Shown here piece after piece: positions 1-8,305 of a DNA stretch of 64,000 nucleotides. Each line of letters starts with the position of its first letter. Positions within the stretch are counted from its first letter, which is position 1. Under the pieces are notes generated by a model. That model was not told the DNA's origin, searched no databases, and saw only the letters and a program-made list of their open reading frames with translations. This DNA comes from an uncultured bacterium. GTDB lineage: Bacteria > Planctomycetota > UBA1135 > GCA-002686595. A program made the position numbers and the translations under genes. The DNA is taken from contig CALJGV010000033.1 in the NCBI GenBank assembly GCA_938075305.1, positions 62,001-126,000 on the forward strand, given 5' to 3'.

Positions 1-254
1 TCGACCAGGAAGGCCGCCGATTCCTCCCCCTCGAGGCGGCGGCGCATGGCCAGCCGGAGGCCGCTCTTGCCGCTCCCCTTCTCGCCGAAGACCACGCCCG
101 GACCGGGCATCCGAGGGTCGCCGAAGAGCCGGTCGAAGGAGGAGTGGACGGCCTCGGCCGGGACCCTGGGGAGCACGGGATCCTTGTCAGCGTCCTGCTG
201 GACGAACGGGTCCTCTTCGAGGCCCCAGTGACGGCGCCAGGTCTGCGTGAACAT
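1..254 (-). CDS. P-loop ATPase, N-terminal part (runs off left edge)
   Basis: Only the first 84 codons are inside the window; the gene continues to the left of base 1. It opens with an aromatic segment (HWGLEEDPF, residues 9-17), reminiscent of the opening of ExeA/AAA-type ATPases. A clear Walker A motif, GEKGSGKS, follows at residues 57-64, so nucleotide binding is well supported. Substrate and role cannot be read from the fragment. It lies on the same strand as the nucleoside operon to its right but is separated by about 120 bases holding a GC-rich hairpin, so it is probably a separate transcription unit. The start is the ATG at 254; no upstream in-frame start looked better. Confidence 0.7.
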   Translation of the reverse strand, partial: MFTQTWRRHWGLEEDPFVQQDADKDPVLPRVPAEAVHSSFDRLFGDPRMPGPGVVFGEKGSGKSGLRLAMRRRLEGEESAAFLV

Positions 255-291
255 GAGCGGAGCGGTGGTCCGGAGTTGGAAGCGAGGCGGA

Positions 292-318
292 GCCGGGCCC
301 CGGGATCATAGGCCCGGC
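292..318 (-). terminator. GC-rich hairpin after the nucleoside operon
   Basis: An 8-bp perfect inverted repeat (GCCGGGCC / GGCCCGGC) with an 11-base loop sits between the pnp stop and the ATPase start. There is no clear T-tract, so termination is inferred from position only. Confidence 0.35.
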
Positions 319-377
319 CGCGACCAGGCTCCCGGGGGCGCCCCGCGGAATCCGCTCGGGCAGGCCCGGGGCTCCGC

Positions 378-1220
378 TCAGAGGGCGCCGATGGCGGGAA
401 TCGCAGCCCCCAGGAGGCGCGCGAAGTCCCCCGCGATCCGCTGGCCCGCCTCGACCACCTCCCCGTGGTGCAGGGGCTCGACAGCGATGCCGGCGGCGGG
501 GTTCGTGATGCACGAGACGGCGCCGACCATGAGCCCGGCCCCAGCCGCGGCCTTGGCCTCGAGGACGGTGCTCATCCCCACCGCCTGGGCGCCCACGCGG
601 TCGAGCATCCGGATCTCCGCGGCGGTCTCGTAGGTCGGTCCCGCGAGCCCCGCGTAGACGCCCTCGTTGAGCTCGATGCCCTGGCTCTCCCCCGCCGCCG
701 TCAGCGCCTCCCCGATCGCCTCGTCGTAGACCCGGGCCTGGCGCCCACGACCGTCGATCGGCGGCACGACGCCCTGCATGTTGAGGTGGTCCCGGATACG
801 CATCAGGCACGGCACCGGCCAACCCGGCGCCAGACCACCCGCGGCGTTGGTGAGCAGGACCGACCGGACCCCGAGGGCGGGGAACGCCCGCACCGCCCGC
901 GTCACCACCTCGGCGCTGTGCCCCTCGTAGAGGTGCACCCGGCCCTGCTGGCAGAGCACGGGCACCCCGCCGACCTCGCCGGCGACGAAGCGCCCGGCGT
1001 GCCCAGGCACCGTGCTGGATGGCATGGAAGGGAGCTCCTCGAAGGGCACCGCCGTCGCGTTCTCCAGCCCGTCGGCGAACGATCCCAGGCCCGACCCCAG
1101 CACGAGCGCCACGCGGGGCCGGGCGGCGCCCCGGGCCTCGAGGGCACGCCCGAGCTCGCCCGACAGGCCCTCCGCGAGGGCGGCGGGGCTCCCCGGGTCC
1201 GCGCCTGCGCCCTGGGTCAA
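378..1220 (-). CDS. Purine nucleoside phosphorylase
   Basis: Cleaves purine (deoxy)nucleosides with phosphate to free base and (deoxy)ribose-1-phosphate in the cytoplasm. The 280-residue product has the trimeric PNP family pattern: phosphate-site GSGLGS (42-47), HAGRF (74-78), the TNAAGG segment (near 125-129), and GPTYETAAEIRML (194-206) carrying the base-binding Glu (202). Asn240 lies in the ITN motif. I chose the TTG at 1220 because it overlaps the nupC stop (TTGA) and gives the usual family length; longer starts would run inside nupC. It is the last gene of the deoB-deoA-nupC-pnp operon, so the deoxyribose-1-phosphate it forms can pass to phosphopentomutase encoded in the same unit. The family assignment is firm; substrate preference (guanosine/inosine) is family knowledge. 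Confidence 0.92.
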   Translation of the reverse strand: MTQGAGADPGSPAALAEGLSGELGRALEARGAARPRVALVLGSGLGSFADGLENATAVPFEELPSMPSSTVPGHAGRFVAGEVGGVPVLCQQGRVHLYEGHSAEVVTRAVRAFPALGVRSVLLTNAAGGLAPGWPVPCLMRIRDHLNMQGVVPPIDGRGRQARVYDEAIGEALTAAGESQGIELNEGVYAGLAGPTYETAAEIRMLDRVGAQAVGMSTVLEAKAAAGAGLMVGAVSCITNPAAGIAVEPLHHGEVVEAGQRIAGDFARLLGAAIPAIGAL

Positions 1221-2530
1221 AGGAACATCCCCGCGATGGTCGCGGTCATCCACGAGGCCATCGCGCCGCCGAGCATGGCGCGCAGCGCGAGCTGGCTGAG
1301 GTCCTTGCGGCGGCCCTCCGCCAGCGAGCCGATGCCCCCGATCTGGATCCCCACCGACGCGAAGTTGGCGAACCCACACAGAGCGTACGCGGCCATGGTG
1401 TAGCTGCGAGTGGAGATCTCACCCTGCAGGGCCTGCATGTCACTGAAGGCGATGAACTCGTTGACCGCGACCTTCGTGCCCAGGAGGCTCCCGAACGCGA
1501 TGCAGTCGCCCCACTCGATCCCCATCATCCACGCGACCGGCGCGAAGATGTAGCCGAAGATCCGCTGGAGGGTCATGGGCTCCTCGAAGCCCAGGGGGAG
1601 CAGCCCGAGGCCGGCGTTGATGAGCCCGACGATCGCCACGAAGGCCACCAGCATCGCCACCACGTTGAGGTAGAGCTTCAGCCCGTCGCTCGTCCCGGTC
1701 GCCGCAGCGTCCAGCACGTTCGCGGGCTGATCCTCGGTCTCCTCGATCTGCTCGGCGCCCCCCGCGGTGAGGGGCGTCTCCGTCTCGGGGACCATGATCT
1801 TCGCGAGCACGAACGCGGCGGGCGCGGACATGAAGCTGGCCGCCAGGAGGTGCCCCGCGAACTCCTCGCCGAGCAGCCCGATGTAGACCGCGAGCACCGA
1901 GCCCGCGATGGTCGCGAAGCCGCCGGTCATGAGCGCCATCAGCTCGGAGCGGGTCATCTTCGCGATGTAGGGCCGGACCACGAGGGGCGCCTCGGTCTGG
2001 CCGACGAACACGTTGGCGGCCATGGCGAGAGACTCCGCGCCGGAGACGCGGAGGGTGTAGCGCATCAGGTTCGCGAGCAGCTTCACGAAGAACTGGACGA
2101 CCCCGAGGTGGTAGAGGATCGCCATCAGCGCGGAGAAGTAGATGATCGTCGTCAGCGCCCCGAAGGCGAACGACACAGGCGCGGCGTAGGCGACCGACTC
2201 GGTGGGCAGGTGCCCGGGGAAGTCCGCGAAGACCTGGATCGAGCTGGGTCCCTCGGCGGCGGAGAGGTCGACGCCGAAGCCCGTGAGGATCGGTCCGAAC
2301 ACCATCCGGGCGCCCTCCTGCCCGAAGCTGAGGACCGAGGTCGCGAAGATCGACAGCTTGTCCAGCGCTGCGCGTCCCGGCCCGGTCTTCAGGATCAGCA
2401 GCGCGAGGCCGATCTGGAGGCCGATCCCCCCGAGCACGACCCGCACGTTGACCCTCTTCCGGTCCGACGAGAGCACCCAAGCGAGGGCGCAGAAGAAGGC
2501 GAGACCGAGCAGAGCGCGGAGGATGGTCAT
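1217..2530 (-). CDS. nupC: Concentrative nucleoside transporter (CNT/NupC family)
   Basis: An inner-membrane symporter that imports nucleosides using a cation gradient. The 437-residue protein has an N-terminal hydrophobic segment (1-20), several further membrane spans, the CNT signature GQTEAPL (177-183) followed by PYIAKMTRSEL, and the diagnostic GxKxxxNEF(I/V)A motif at 351-361. These match CNT family members well, though about 30 residues longer than E. coli NupC, mainly through an acidic linker near 250-280. The start is the ATG at 2530, which overlaps the deoA stop as ATGA; longer versions would lie inside deoA. Its position between deoA and pnp makes it the uptake step for the salvage pathway. 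Whether it uses sodium or protons is not decided here. Confidence 0.93.
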   Translation of the reverse strand: MTILRALLGLAFFCALAWVLSSDRKRVNVRVVLGGIGLQIGLALLILKTGPGRAALDKLSIFATSVLSFGQEGARMVFGPILTGFGVDLSAAEGPSSIQVFADFPGHLPTESVAYAAPVSFAFGALTTIIYFSALMAILYHLGVVQFFVKLLANLMRYTLRVSGAESLAMAANVFVGQTEAPLVVRPYIAKMTRSELMALMTGGFATIAGSVLAVYIGLLGEEFAGHLLAASFMSAPAAFVLAKIMVPETETPLTAGGAEQIEETEDQPANVLDAAATGTSDGLKLYLNVVAMLVAFVAIVGLINAGLGLLPLGFEEPMTLQRIFGYIFAPVAWMMGIEWGDCIAFGSLLGTKVAVNEFIAFSDMQALQGEISTRSYTMAAYALCGFANFASVGIQIGGIGSLAEGRRKDLSQLALRAMLGGAMASWMTATIAGMFL

Positions 2531-3855
2531 GGGCTGGTCGTGGGCCGGGGGAGCACGCGCTCCAGAACGAGCGGCTTTGGGGAAGGGGCATCGGGCTCGA
2601 GGGTGACCCCCCGGCCGAGCAGTCGCAGGCATTCCTCGAGCCCCGCGCCGGCGCGGTGGTGGATCGTTGCGATCGCCTCACCGGCGCGGACGCGTTCGCC
2701 GCGGAACTTGTGAGAGACGATACCGACCGCGTGGTCGATCTGATCCCCCGCGTTCGTCCGCCCCCCTCCCAGGGCCGCCACGGCGAGCCCCACGTCCCGG
2801 AGGTTCCCGAAGGTCAGGAACCCGTCCCGGGGGGCGATCCAGTCCGCGAGGTCCGGGGCCTGCTCCAGAGGCGCGAGCGCGTCCAGGGCCCCCTGGGCGG
2901 TGAGCATGCGCTCGAAGCGGTCCAGGGCCGAGCCGTCCTGGAGCACCCCGGTGATCCGGGCGCGACCCGCCTCCTCATCCGGGGTGACGCCCGCCGCTGC
3001 CAGGAGGTCGCCCCCAAAGAGGGTGACGAGGTCCACCAGATCAGCGGGTCCTCCGCCCTTGAGGACCGCGATCGACTCCTCGATCTCGAGGGTGTGTCCC
3101 ACGCTCAGGCCCAGGGGTTGCCCCATGCGCGTGAGCCGCGCCGAGGTGTGGACCCCCGCAGCCGTGGCGAGGTTGACCATGGTCTGCGCCACGGCCCGCG
3201 CCTCCTCCTCCTCGACGAGGAAGGAGCCGGTGCCGACCTTCACGTCGAGCACCAACGCGTCGATGTCCTCGGCCACCTTCTTCGAGATGATCGAGCTGGA
3301 GATGAGCGGCAGCGACTCCACGAGTTCGACTCGATCGCGCAGGGCATAGAGCGCGCGGTCCGCCGGCGCGATGGCCTCGGTCTGCGCGCAGATCACGCAG
3401 CCCGCGGCCTCGAGCACCCCGCGGATGTCCGTCTCATCGAGGTCGGTGCGGACCCCCGGGACGGCCTCGAGCTTGTCGAGGGTGCCGCCGGTGTGACCGA
3501 GGCCGCGCCCGGAGATCATGGGCACCACGCAGCCCGCGGCGGCCAGGGCCGGCGCGAGCGGCAGGGAGACCTTGTCCCCCACGCCCCCTGTGGAGTGCTT
3601 GTCCACCCGGGGCGCCTCGAAGCCGGAGAGGTCGAGCACGTCTCCGGAGGCCACCATGCCCCGCGTCCAACCCTCGAGCTCGGCGGGCTCCATCCCGTGG
3701 AAGAAGATCGACGAGAGCAGGGCGGCCTGCTCGGCCTCGCCCACCTCGCCCAGGGCCACCTGCTTGAGGAACCAGTGGGCGTCGTCCTCCTTGAGCACGC
3801 CGCCGTCCCGCTTCGCGCGCAGGAGCTCCTTGAGCCGAAAGGGCGCCGCGCTCAA
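2527..3855 (-). CDS. deoA: Thymidine/pyrimidine-nucleoside phosphorylase
   Basis: Phosphorolyses thymidine/deoxyuridine (and possibly uridine) to base plus (deoxy)ribose-1-phosphate. The 442-residue length is typical of DeoA/Pdp. Visible hallmarks are DKHSTGGVGDK (85-95), the SGRGLGHTGG segment starting at 115 with TLDKLE after it (family signature), and the later SSSIISKK and DVKVGTG stretches that line the phosphate and nucleoside sites. It overlaps nupC (ATGA, 2527-2530) and its own start overlaps the end of deoB by 4 bases, indicating translational coupling. DeoA and Pdp cannot be separated safely by eye, so the symbol reflects the operon context. Confidence 0.92.
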   Translation of the reverse strand: MSAAPFRLKELLRAKRDGGVLKEDDAHWFLKQVALGEVGEAEQAALLSSIFFHGMEPAELEGWTRGMVASGDVLDLSGFEAPRVDKHSTGGVGDKVSLPLAPALAAAGCVVPMISGRGLGHTGGTLDKLEAVPGVRTDLDETDIRGVLEAAGCVICAQTEAIAPADRALYALRDRVELVESLPLISSSIISKKVAEDIDALVLDVKVGTGSFLVEEEEARAVAQTMVNLATAAGVHTSARLTRMGQPLGLSVGHTLEIEESIAVLKGGGPADLVDLVTLFGGDLLAAAGVTPDEEAGRARITGVLQDGSALDRFERMLTAQGALDALAPLEQAPDLADWIAPRDGFLTFGNLRDVGLAVAALGGGRTNAGDQIDHAVGIVSHKFRGERVRAGEAIATIHHRAGAGLEECLRLLGRGVTLEPDAPSPKPLVLERVLPRPTTSP

Positions 3856-5108
3856 GCCTGACTCGCCCGGGGGAGGACGTTTTCGAGGAACGAGGAGCCG
3901 GCTCCCTCGTACTGCACGCCGAAGGCGTGCGCGATGGTGGCGCCGATGTCCGCGAAGGTCGCCCGCGTCCCGAGTGACACGCCCCCCTGCACCCGGTCCC
4001 CGTAGACGAGCAGCGGGACGAACTCACGGGTGTGGTCCGTGTGATCCCCGTTCGTCGGGTCGTTGCCGTGGTCGGCGGTGAGGATGAAGACGTCGTCCTC
4101 GCGGCGGTCCGCCTCGATCTCGGCGAGGGCGCGGTCGAAGGCCTCGATGGCCCCTCGGTAGCCCGCTGGGTCCCGCCGGTGGCCGAAGAGCATGTCGAAG
4201 TCCACGAGGTTCAGGAACACGAGCCCGCGGTCGAGGTCCCGCACGAGGGCTCCGGTCTGCACCATGCCGTCATCGTTGCCCTTGGTGTGGACCGCCTGGG
4301 TCAGCCCGTGCCCTGCAAAGATGTCCTCGATCTTCCCGACGCCCACCACCGGCACACCCGCCGCCTTGAGCTGGTCGAGCACCGTGGGGCTCGGCGGCGT
4401 GAGCGAGAAGTCACGCCGGTTGTACGTCCGCTCGTAGCGGTGCTCGGCGCCAGGCGCCGCGTCCACGAAGGGCCGCGCGATGACCCTCGCCAGCCCTCGC
4501 TCCAGGGTCAACTCGCGGGCGACCTCGCACACCTCGAGCAGGCGCTCGAGCCCGAAGGACCCCTCGTGCGCAGCGATCTGGAGGACCGAGTCCGCGCTGG
4601 TGTAGACGATGAGCTTGCCCGTCTCCACGTGCTCGGGGCCGTACTGCTCGATGACCGCGGTCCCCGAGGCCGGCGCGTTGCACAGCCACCCCGGAACCCC
4701 CGTGCGCGCGGCGATCGCGTCCAGGAGCTCGTCGTCGAAGCCGTCGGGGAAGGTCGGGAAGGCGCGGTCCAGCGGGACGCCGGCCATCTCCCAGTGCCCG
4801 GTGGTCGTGTCCTTGCCGGCGCTCGCCTCGCTCATCTTCCCGAAGGCGGCCTCCGGCGAGGCCGAGGCGGGGAAGGCCTCGACGCCCTCGATGTTGCCCA
4901 GCCCGAGCGCTCGAAGGCGCGGCGCGTCCGGCGCGCCGGCGGCCTCGCAGATGTGATCGAGGGTGTGCGCGCCAGCGTCACCGAAGTCCGGTGCGTCAGG
5001 CATGGCGCCGACCCCGAGCGAGTCGAGGACCAGGAGGAAGATCCGCCGCGGGCCGCCGTGGGTCGGCTCCGCACCGGGTCCGGCGCTCGAGGGGTCGCGG
5101 TGGATCAC
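3852..5108 (-). CDS. deoB: Phosphopentomutase
   Basis: Interconverts (deoxy)ribose-1-phosphate and the 5-phosphate, feeding nucleoside sugars into central metabolism. The 418-residue protein shows the alkaline-phosphatase superfamily metal sites: LDSLGVGAMPDA near 28-39, the DeoB signature TTTGHWEM (101-108) with the phospho-accepting threonine region, ADHG (345-348) and HTDHTRE (356-362). The start is the GTG at 5108, which overlaps the stop of the upstream 79-codon ORF (GTGA); a longer reading would add a low-complexity Arg/Gly tail. It is followed directly by deoA. A deoxyribose-phosphate aldolase (deoC), needed to finish deoxyribose breakdown, is not in this window. Confidence 0.92.
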   Translation of the reverse strand: MIHRDPSSAGPGAEPTHGGPRRIFLLVLDSLGVGAMPDAPDFGDAGAHTLDHICEAAGAPDAPRLRALGLGNIEGVEAFPASASPEAAFGKMSEASAGKDTTTGHWEMAGVPLDRAFPTFPDGFDDELLDAIAARTGVPGWLCNAPASGTAVIEQYGPEHVETGKLIVYTSADSVLQIAAHEGSFGLERLLEVCEVARELTLERGLARVIARPFVDAAPGAEHRYERTYNRRDFSLTPPSPTVLDQLKAAGVPVVGVGKIEDIFAGHGLTQAVHTKGNDDGMVQTGALVRDLDRGLVFLNLVDFDMLFGHRRDPAGYRGAIEAFDRALAEIEADRREDDVFILTADHGNDPTNGDHTDHTREFVPLLVYGDRVQGGVSLGTRATFADIGATIAHAFGVQYEGAGSSFLENVLPRASQA

Positions 5109-5344
5109 TCGCCCCCGCCCGCGGCCTCGACACCTTGCGCGATCAGGCTCTCGATCTCCTCCTCGAGCTCCTCGACCCACTCCTCACCGAAGTCTCGCTC
5201 CAGGAGGTCTCGCTCGCTGAACTCCCAGCGGCCAGAGCTGGGGTCGAAGTCGAACTGGTAATCGTGCTCGCTGCCGTCATCTTCGGTGACGACGACCTGG
5301 ACGATGTGGCTTTCAGAGTCGAGCTCGGCTTCGAACGAGGCCAT
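5105..5344 (-). CDS. Small acidic protein leading the nucleoside operon
   Basis: A 79-residue, strongly acidic, soluble ORF with no signal peptide or membrane span. Its middle (about residues 20-55) alternates acidic and aromatic residues, and the end is a Glu-rich probable helix. I do not recognise the family. Its stop overlaps the deoB start as GTGA, so it is probably translated and coupled to deoB. It is the first gene of the unit and could be a small regulatory or binding protein, or simply a conserved hypothetical. Coding is supported mainly by the exact overlap and operon position. Confidence 0.6.
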   Translation of the reverse strand: MASFEAELDSESHIVQVVVTEDDGSEHDYQFDFDPSSGRWEFSERDLLERDFGEEWVEELEEEIESLIAQGVEAAGGGE

Positions 5345-5499
5345 GGTGCAGATGCCCCGGTAGGAAGGGGCGGGAGAGGCTGAGGTGGATTGGAGACGGA
5401 CCCGCGCAGAGGCCCCTCGGGACCGCGGCGCGCCCGGGCGAAGAATAGGAGTCGACCGCTATCCTGCAACTGCCGAGCACGACGAAGTGAGCTCGGAGC

Positions 5500-7029
5500 T
5501 CAGCGACCGCCCTCCCCTGGCTTCGCGCGGTCGCCCCCCTCTGGATTCGAGACCAGAAGAGGGTTGGGGCGCGGCATGCGGGCGTCGACATCGGCGCGCC
5601 AGCGCGCCAGGCGGGCTCCCATGGCGGCGGCTCGCTCGGGCTCCGTGCTCGACCGGTCGGTGGCCTCGCCGGGGTCCTCCACGAGGTGATAGAGCTCCCC
5701 CTGGATGCCGTCGGGGCCGAACCGCTCGACCCACTTCCATGGCCCCGATCGCAGGGCGCCGCCCGGCGTTCCGCCCTGATTACCCCAGTGCGGGTAGTGC
5801 CAGAAGAGGTCGCGGGGAGCGAGCGCCTCCCCATCCTGCAGGGCCGGCAGCAGGTTCACGCCGTCCATGGTCACGCCCTCCGGCAGGGGCACGCCCGTGG
5901 CGGCGGCCAGGGTGGGGAGCAGGTCCACGGACTGGACCGGCAGGTCGGAGACGGACCCCGGCGCCAGCTTCCCCGGCCAGCGGAGGACGCAGGGCTCGCG
6001 GATGCCCCCCTCGTAGAGCCAGCCCTTCCCCGCGCGGAGCGGGAGGTTGCTCGTGGGGTGCCCCTCGCTGGTGGAGAGGCCGCCGTTGTCGGAGAAGAAG
6101 ACGACGATGGTGTCCTCATCGAGGTCGAGACGGTCCAGGGCGTCGAGGACCCGGCCAGCGGCCTCGTCCATGGCGGCGACCATCGCGGCGTACACGGCGT
6201 GCTCCTGCACCATCCGCACACGACGCTCCCCCTCCTTACCCCAGCGCGCCTCGAGACCGAGGCGCTCCCGCTTCTGCTTGTAGCGCTCCACGAGGTCCGG
6301 CCGCCCCACGAGCGGGGTGTGCACGGAGTAGAAGCTCAGGTAGCAGAGCCACGGCTCGCCGGCGTGCTCCTCGATGAAGGAGATCGCCTCGTCCGCGAGC
6401 CGCGCGGGGAGGTGGTCCCCCTCCTTCGAGGTCAGGTTCGGCATCCCGAAGGGGTGGAAGTACTTGCCCGGACCGTAGGGCCCCCCCCTGCGGTTCCCCG
6501 CCACGTTGACGTCGAACCCCTGGGTCGTGGGATCGAAGCCCTCCCCGCCCAGGTGCCACTTCCCGGCGAAGAACGTCGCGTAGCCCGAGCCGCCGAGGAC
6601 CTCCGCCAGGGTGACCTCCTCGTGCGGGAGGTGGTTCACGTAGGGCGCCGGGAGCATGGGGAGCTTCTGAAACCGCCCGGGCTTCTTCTGCTTCGCGGCG
6701 GCCTGGAGGATGCCGTCGGGCTGGGGCGCGCCGAAGTAGTCAGTGGTGTTCAGGCGCGCGGGGTGGCGGCCCGTCATCAGGCTCACCCGGGTCGGGCTGC
6801 AGACGGGGCAGGCGGCGTAGGCGTCCGTGAGGCGGACCCCCTGGGCCGCGAGGCGGTCGAGGGACGGCGTGTCGTAGAAGGTGTCCGGGTTGTTGAAGCC
6901 CACGTCCATCCAGCCGAGGTCGTCCGCGAGCAGGACGAGGACGTTGGGTCCGCGCTCGGCCCCCTGGGGTTCGTGCAGGAGCGAGGCCGCAGGCGCGGTG
7001 GCGGCTGCAAGGGTGAGGATCAGGAGCAT
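5500..7029 (-). CDS. Secreted arylsulfatase (formylglycine sulfatase, S1 type)
   Basis: Hydrolyses a sulfate ester, probably on a sulfated glycan, outside the cytoplasm. The 509-residue protein starts with a hydrophobic signal-like segment (1-16). The metal-binding ADDLGW is at 35-40. The active-site motif C-S-P-T-R is at 77-81, where Cys77 would be converted to formylglycine, followed by the usual MTGRHPAR. Further sulfatase landmarks are GKWHLG near 155-160 and a later SDNGG (metal ligands). Sulfatases are abundant in Planctomycetota, where they attack algal and marine polysaccharides. The gene stands alone, divergent from the redoxin gene. The exact substrate cannot be deduced. Confidence 0.9.
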   Translation of the reverse strand: MLLILTLAAATAPAASLLHEPQGAERGPNVLVLLADDLGWMDVGFNNPDTFYDTPSLDRLAAQGVRLTDAYAACPVCSPTRVSLMTGRHPARLNTTDYFGAPQPDGILQAAAKQKKPGRFQKLPMLPAPYVNHLPHEEVTLAEVLGGSGYATFFAGKWHLGGEGFDPTTQGFDVNVAGNRRGGPYGPGKYFHPFGMPNLTSKEGDHLPARLADEAISFIEEHAGEPWLCYLSFYSVHTPLVGRPDLVERYKQKRERLGLEARWGKEGERRVRMVQEHAVYAAMVAAMDEAAGRVLDALDRLDLDEDTIVVFFSDNGGLSTSEGHPTSNLPLRAGKGWLYEGGIREPCVLRWPGKLAPGSVSDLPVQSVDLLPTLAAATGVPLPEGVTMDGVNLLPALQDGEALAPRDLFWHYPHWGNQGGTPGGALRSGPWKWVERFGPDGIQGELYHLVEDPGEATDRSSTEPERAAAMGARLARWRADVDARMPRPNPLLVSNPEGGDRAKPGEGGR

Positions 7030-7237
7030 GGTTCTCGGGGGGCCTCGGGAAAGGCGGGCCGGGGTCCGGGTTCGACACCCGCGTGCGCGGGGTCCTCATA
7101 CTGGTGCCGGAGAGCCGCCCCGGCGATAGATCAACGTAAGGGCATTCCCGCAACCCCCGCGTGAGTCCATAGTGAATCCATCGAAGGCGGCGCCCACGCG
7201 ACCGCCAGCTGAACCCATCTCGACCCACGAGACCAAC

Positions 7238-8212
7238 ATGACCACCCTCTCGCTCCTGCCCGTCGCCCTCCCGGCGCTGGCACTGGGAGCCTCCCTGGCG
7301 CTCCCGCTTCCCGCGGCAGGCGTCGGCGACCCGCTCCCCACGCCTGAACTCGAGAAGTTCAAGCAGACCGAGGCCGAGTCCTTCGAGGACCTGTTCGGCC
7401 GCGTCGTCATCATCGAGTTCTTCGAGTACTGGTGAGGCCCCTGCCGCGGCCAGGTCTCTCACCTCAACGAGCTCAAGGAAGAGTTCGAGAGCGAGGGCCT
7501 GACCATCGTTGGCGTTGCCAGCGAAAGTGAGAGTCAGACCGACCCCTGGATCAAGGAGCACGGCGCCAAGTACGCCTACGCCTTCGACCACTCCAAGAAG
7601 CTCATGCGCGCCGTCGGCGCGAGCGGCTTCCCCTCGGCCGTCATCGTCGATGCCCAGGGCAACATCGCCTACTCGGGGCACCCCGCGAGCATCAACGCGT
7701 CTGTCCTGAAGCCGCTCCTCAAGGGCGCGCTCAAGACGCCGATGTACGAGTGGCCGAAGTCGTGCAGCAAGGTCGCCAAGGCCCTGCGCAAGGGCAACCT
7801 CGGCGACGCCATCAAGGCCTCCGCCAAGATCGAGGAGGAGCACCCCGACATCGTTGCGGCGGTGGTCGGCATGGCCGACGGGCGCCTCTCCAACATGGAG
7901 AAGGCCGCGAAGGCGGGCGACTGGCTGAAGGTCCAGACCATCGGCGAGTCCCTCGAGGACGCCGTGAAGGTCTGGCCCGGTGGCGAACAGGTCACCGCGA
8001 TCCTCGCGGAGCTCAAGGGAGACAAGGAGGCCCAGGCCATCCTCAAGGCCCAGGAGAAGGTCCTCAAGCTGACCGCCGGCAAGGTCAAGGCCTCGCGCTA
8101 CGACAAGACCAAGAAGGAGCTCGAGAAGATCCGGGACAAGTACAAGGGCACGGCGGCCGAGCGCGACGCGCGCGCGGCCATCGAGAGGCTCAAGGCGTCC
8201 CGGAGCCGCTGA
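7238..8212 (+). CDS. Thioredoxin-fold redoxin with in-frame UGA at the CxxC motif (putative selenoprotein)
   Basis: Read through a TGA at 7433-7435, this frame gives 324 residues. A signal-like N-terminus (1-28) is followed by a TlpA/AhpC-type thioredoxin fold. The active site reads E-Y-W-(UGA66)-G-P-C69, exactly where thioredoxins have W-C-G-P-C, so residue 66 is most simply selenocysteine. The fold continues in the same frame with HLNELKEEF, IVGVASES and the cis-proline loop GFPSAVIVD (Pro132). The C-terminal half (about 150-324) is Lys/Glu/Ala-rich and helical. The ATG at 7238 was chosen because it puts the signal peptide at the N-terminus. An automatic caller would split the gene into 7172-7435 and 7604-8212. 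Other explanations are a single-base sequencing error (TGC/TGT to TGA) or a nonsense mutation. It is probably exported and redox-active. Confidence 0.75.
7431..7463 (+). promoter_or_regulatory. Candidate SECIS-like structure around the UGA codon
   Basis: Just at and after the in-frame UGA, GGTGAG (7431-7436) is perfectly complementary to CTCACC (7458-7463). Inside, CCTG (7440-7443) can pair with CAGG (7451-7454) around a 7-base loop. An alternative register pairs GAGGCC (7434-7439) with GGTCTC (7453-7458, one G-U). The hexamer AGGTCT begins 16 bases after the UGA, resembling the apical-loop hexamer of the E. coli fdhF SECIS as I remember it. The loop spacing in the first fold is shorter than usual for bacterial SECIS elements, so this is only a candidate. 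Confidence 0.35.
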
Positions 8213-8234
8213 GCGCGCCACGCCGCACCACGCC

Positions 8235-8272
8235 GAGAGCCCGGCGTCACCCTCGGGTGGCGCCGGGCTCTC
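8235..8272. terminator. Strong bidirectional hairpin between convergent genes
   Basis: A perfect 12-bp stem (GAGAGCCCGGCG at 8235-8246, CGCCGGGCTCTC at 8261-8272) is extended inward by CACCC/GGGTG. It lies between the convergent redoxin and mutarotase-like genes. There is no T-tract, but strength and placement fit a shared terminator. Confidence 0.7.
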
Positions 8273-8305
8273 TCGATGACGGGGCCGCCCCCCTGCACCC
8301 GGCCG

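Noticed and set aside
1019..2713. Long plus-strand open frame opposite the nucleoside operon
   Set aside because: It reads antisense through nupC and deoA, which have clear family motifs, and its product is low-complexity His/Arg/Glu without any domain. GC-rich DNA gives many such frames.
7172..7435. Separate short ORF ending at the TGA in the redoxin gene
   Set aside because: Its frame continues with the rest of the thioredoxin active site, so it is better read as the N-terminus of the 7238-8212 gene.
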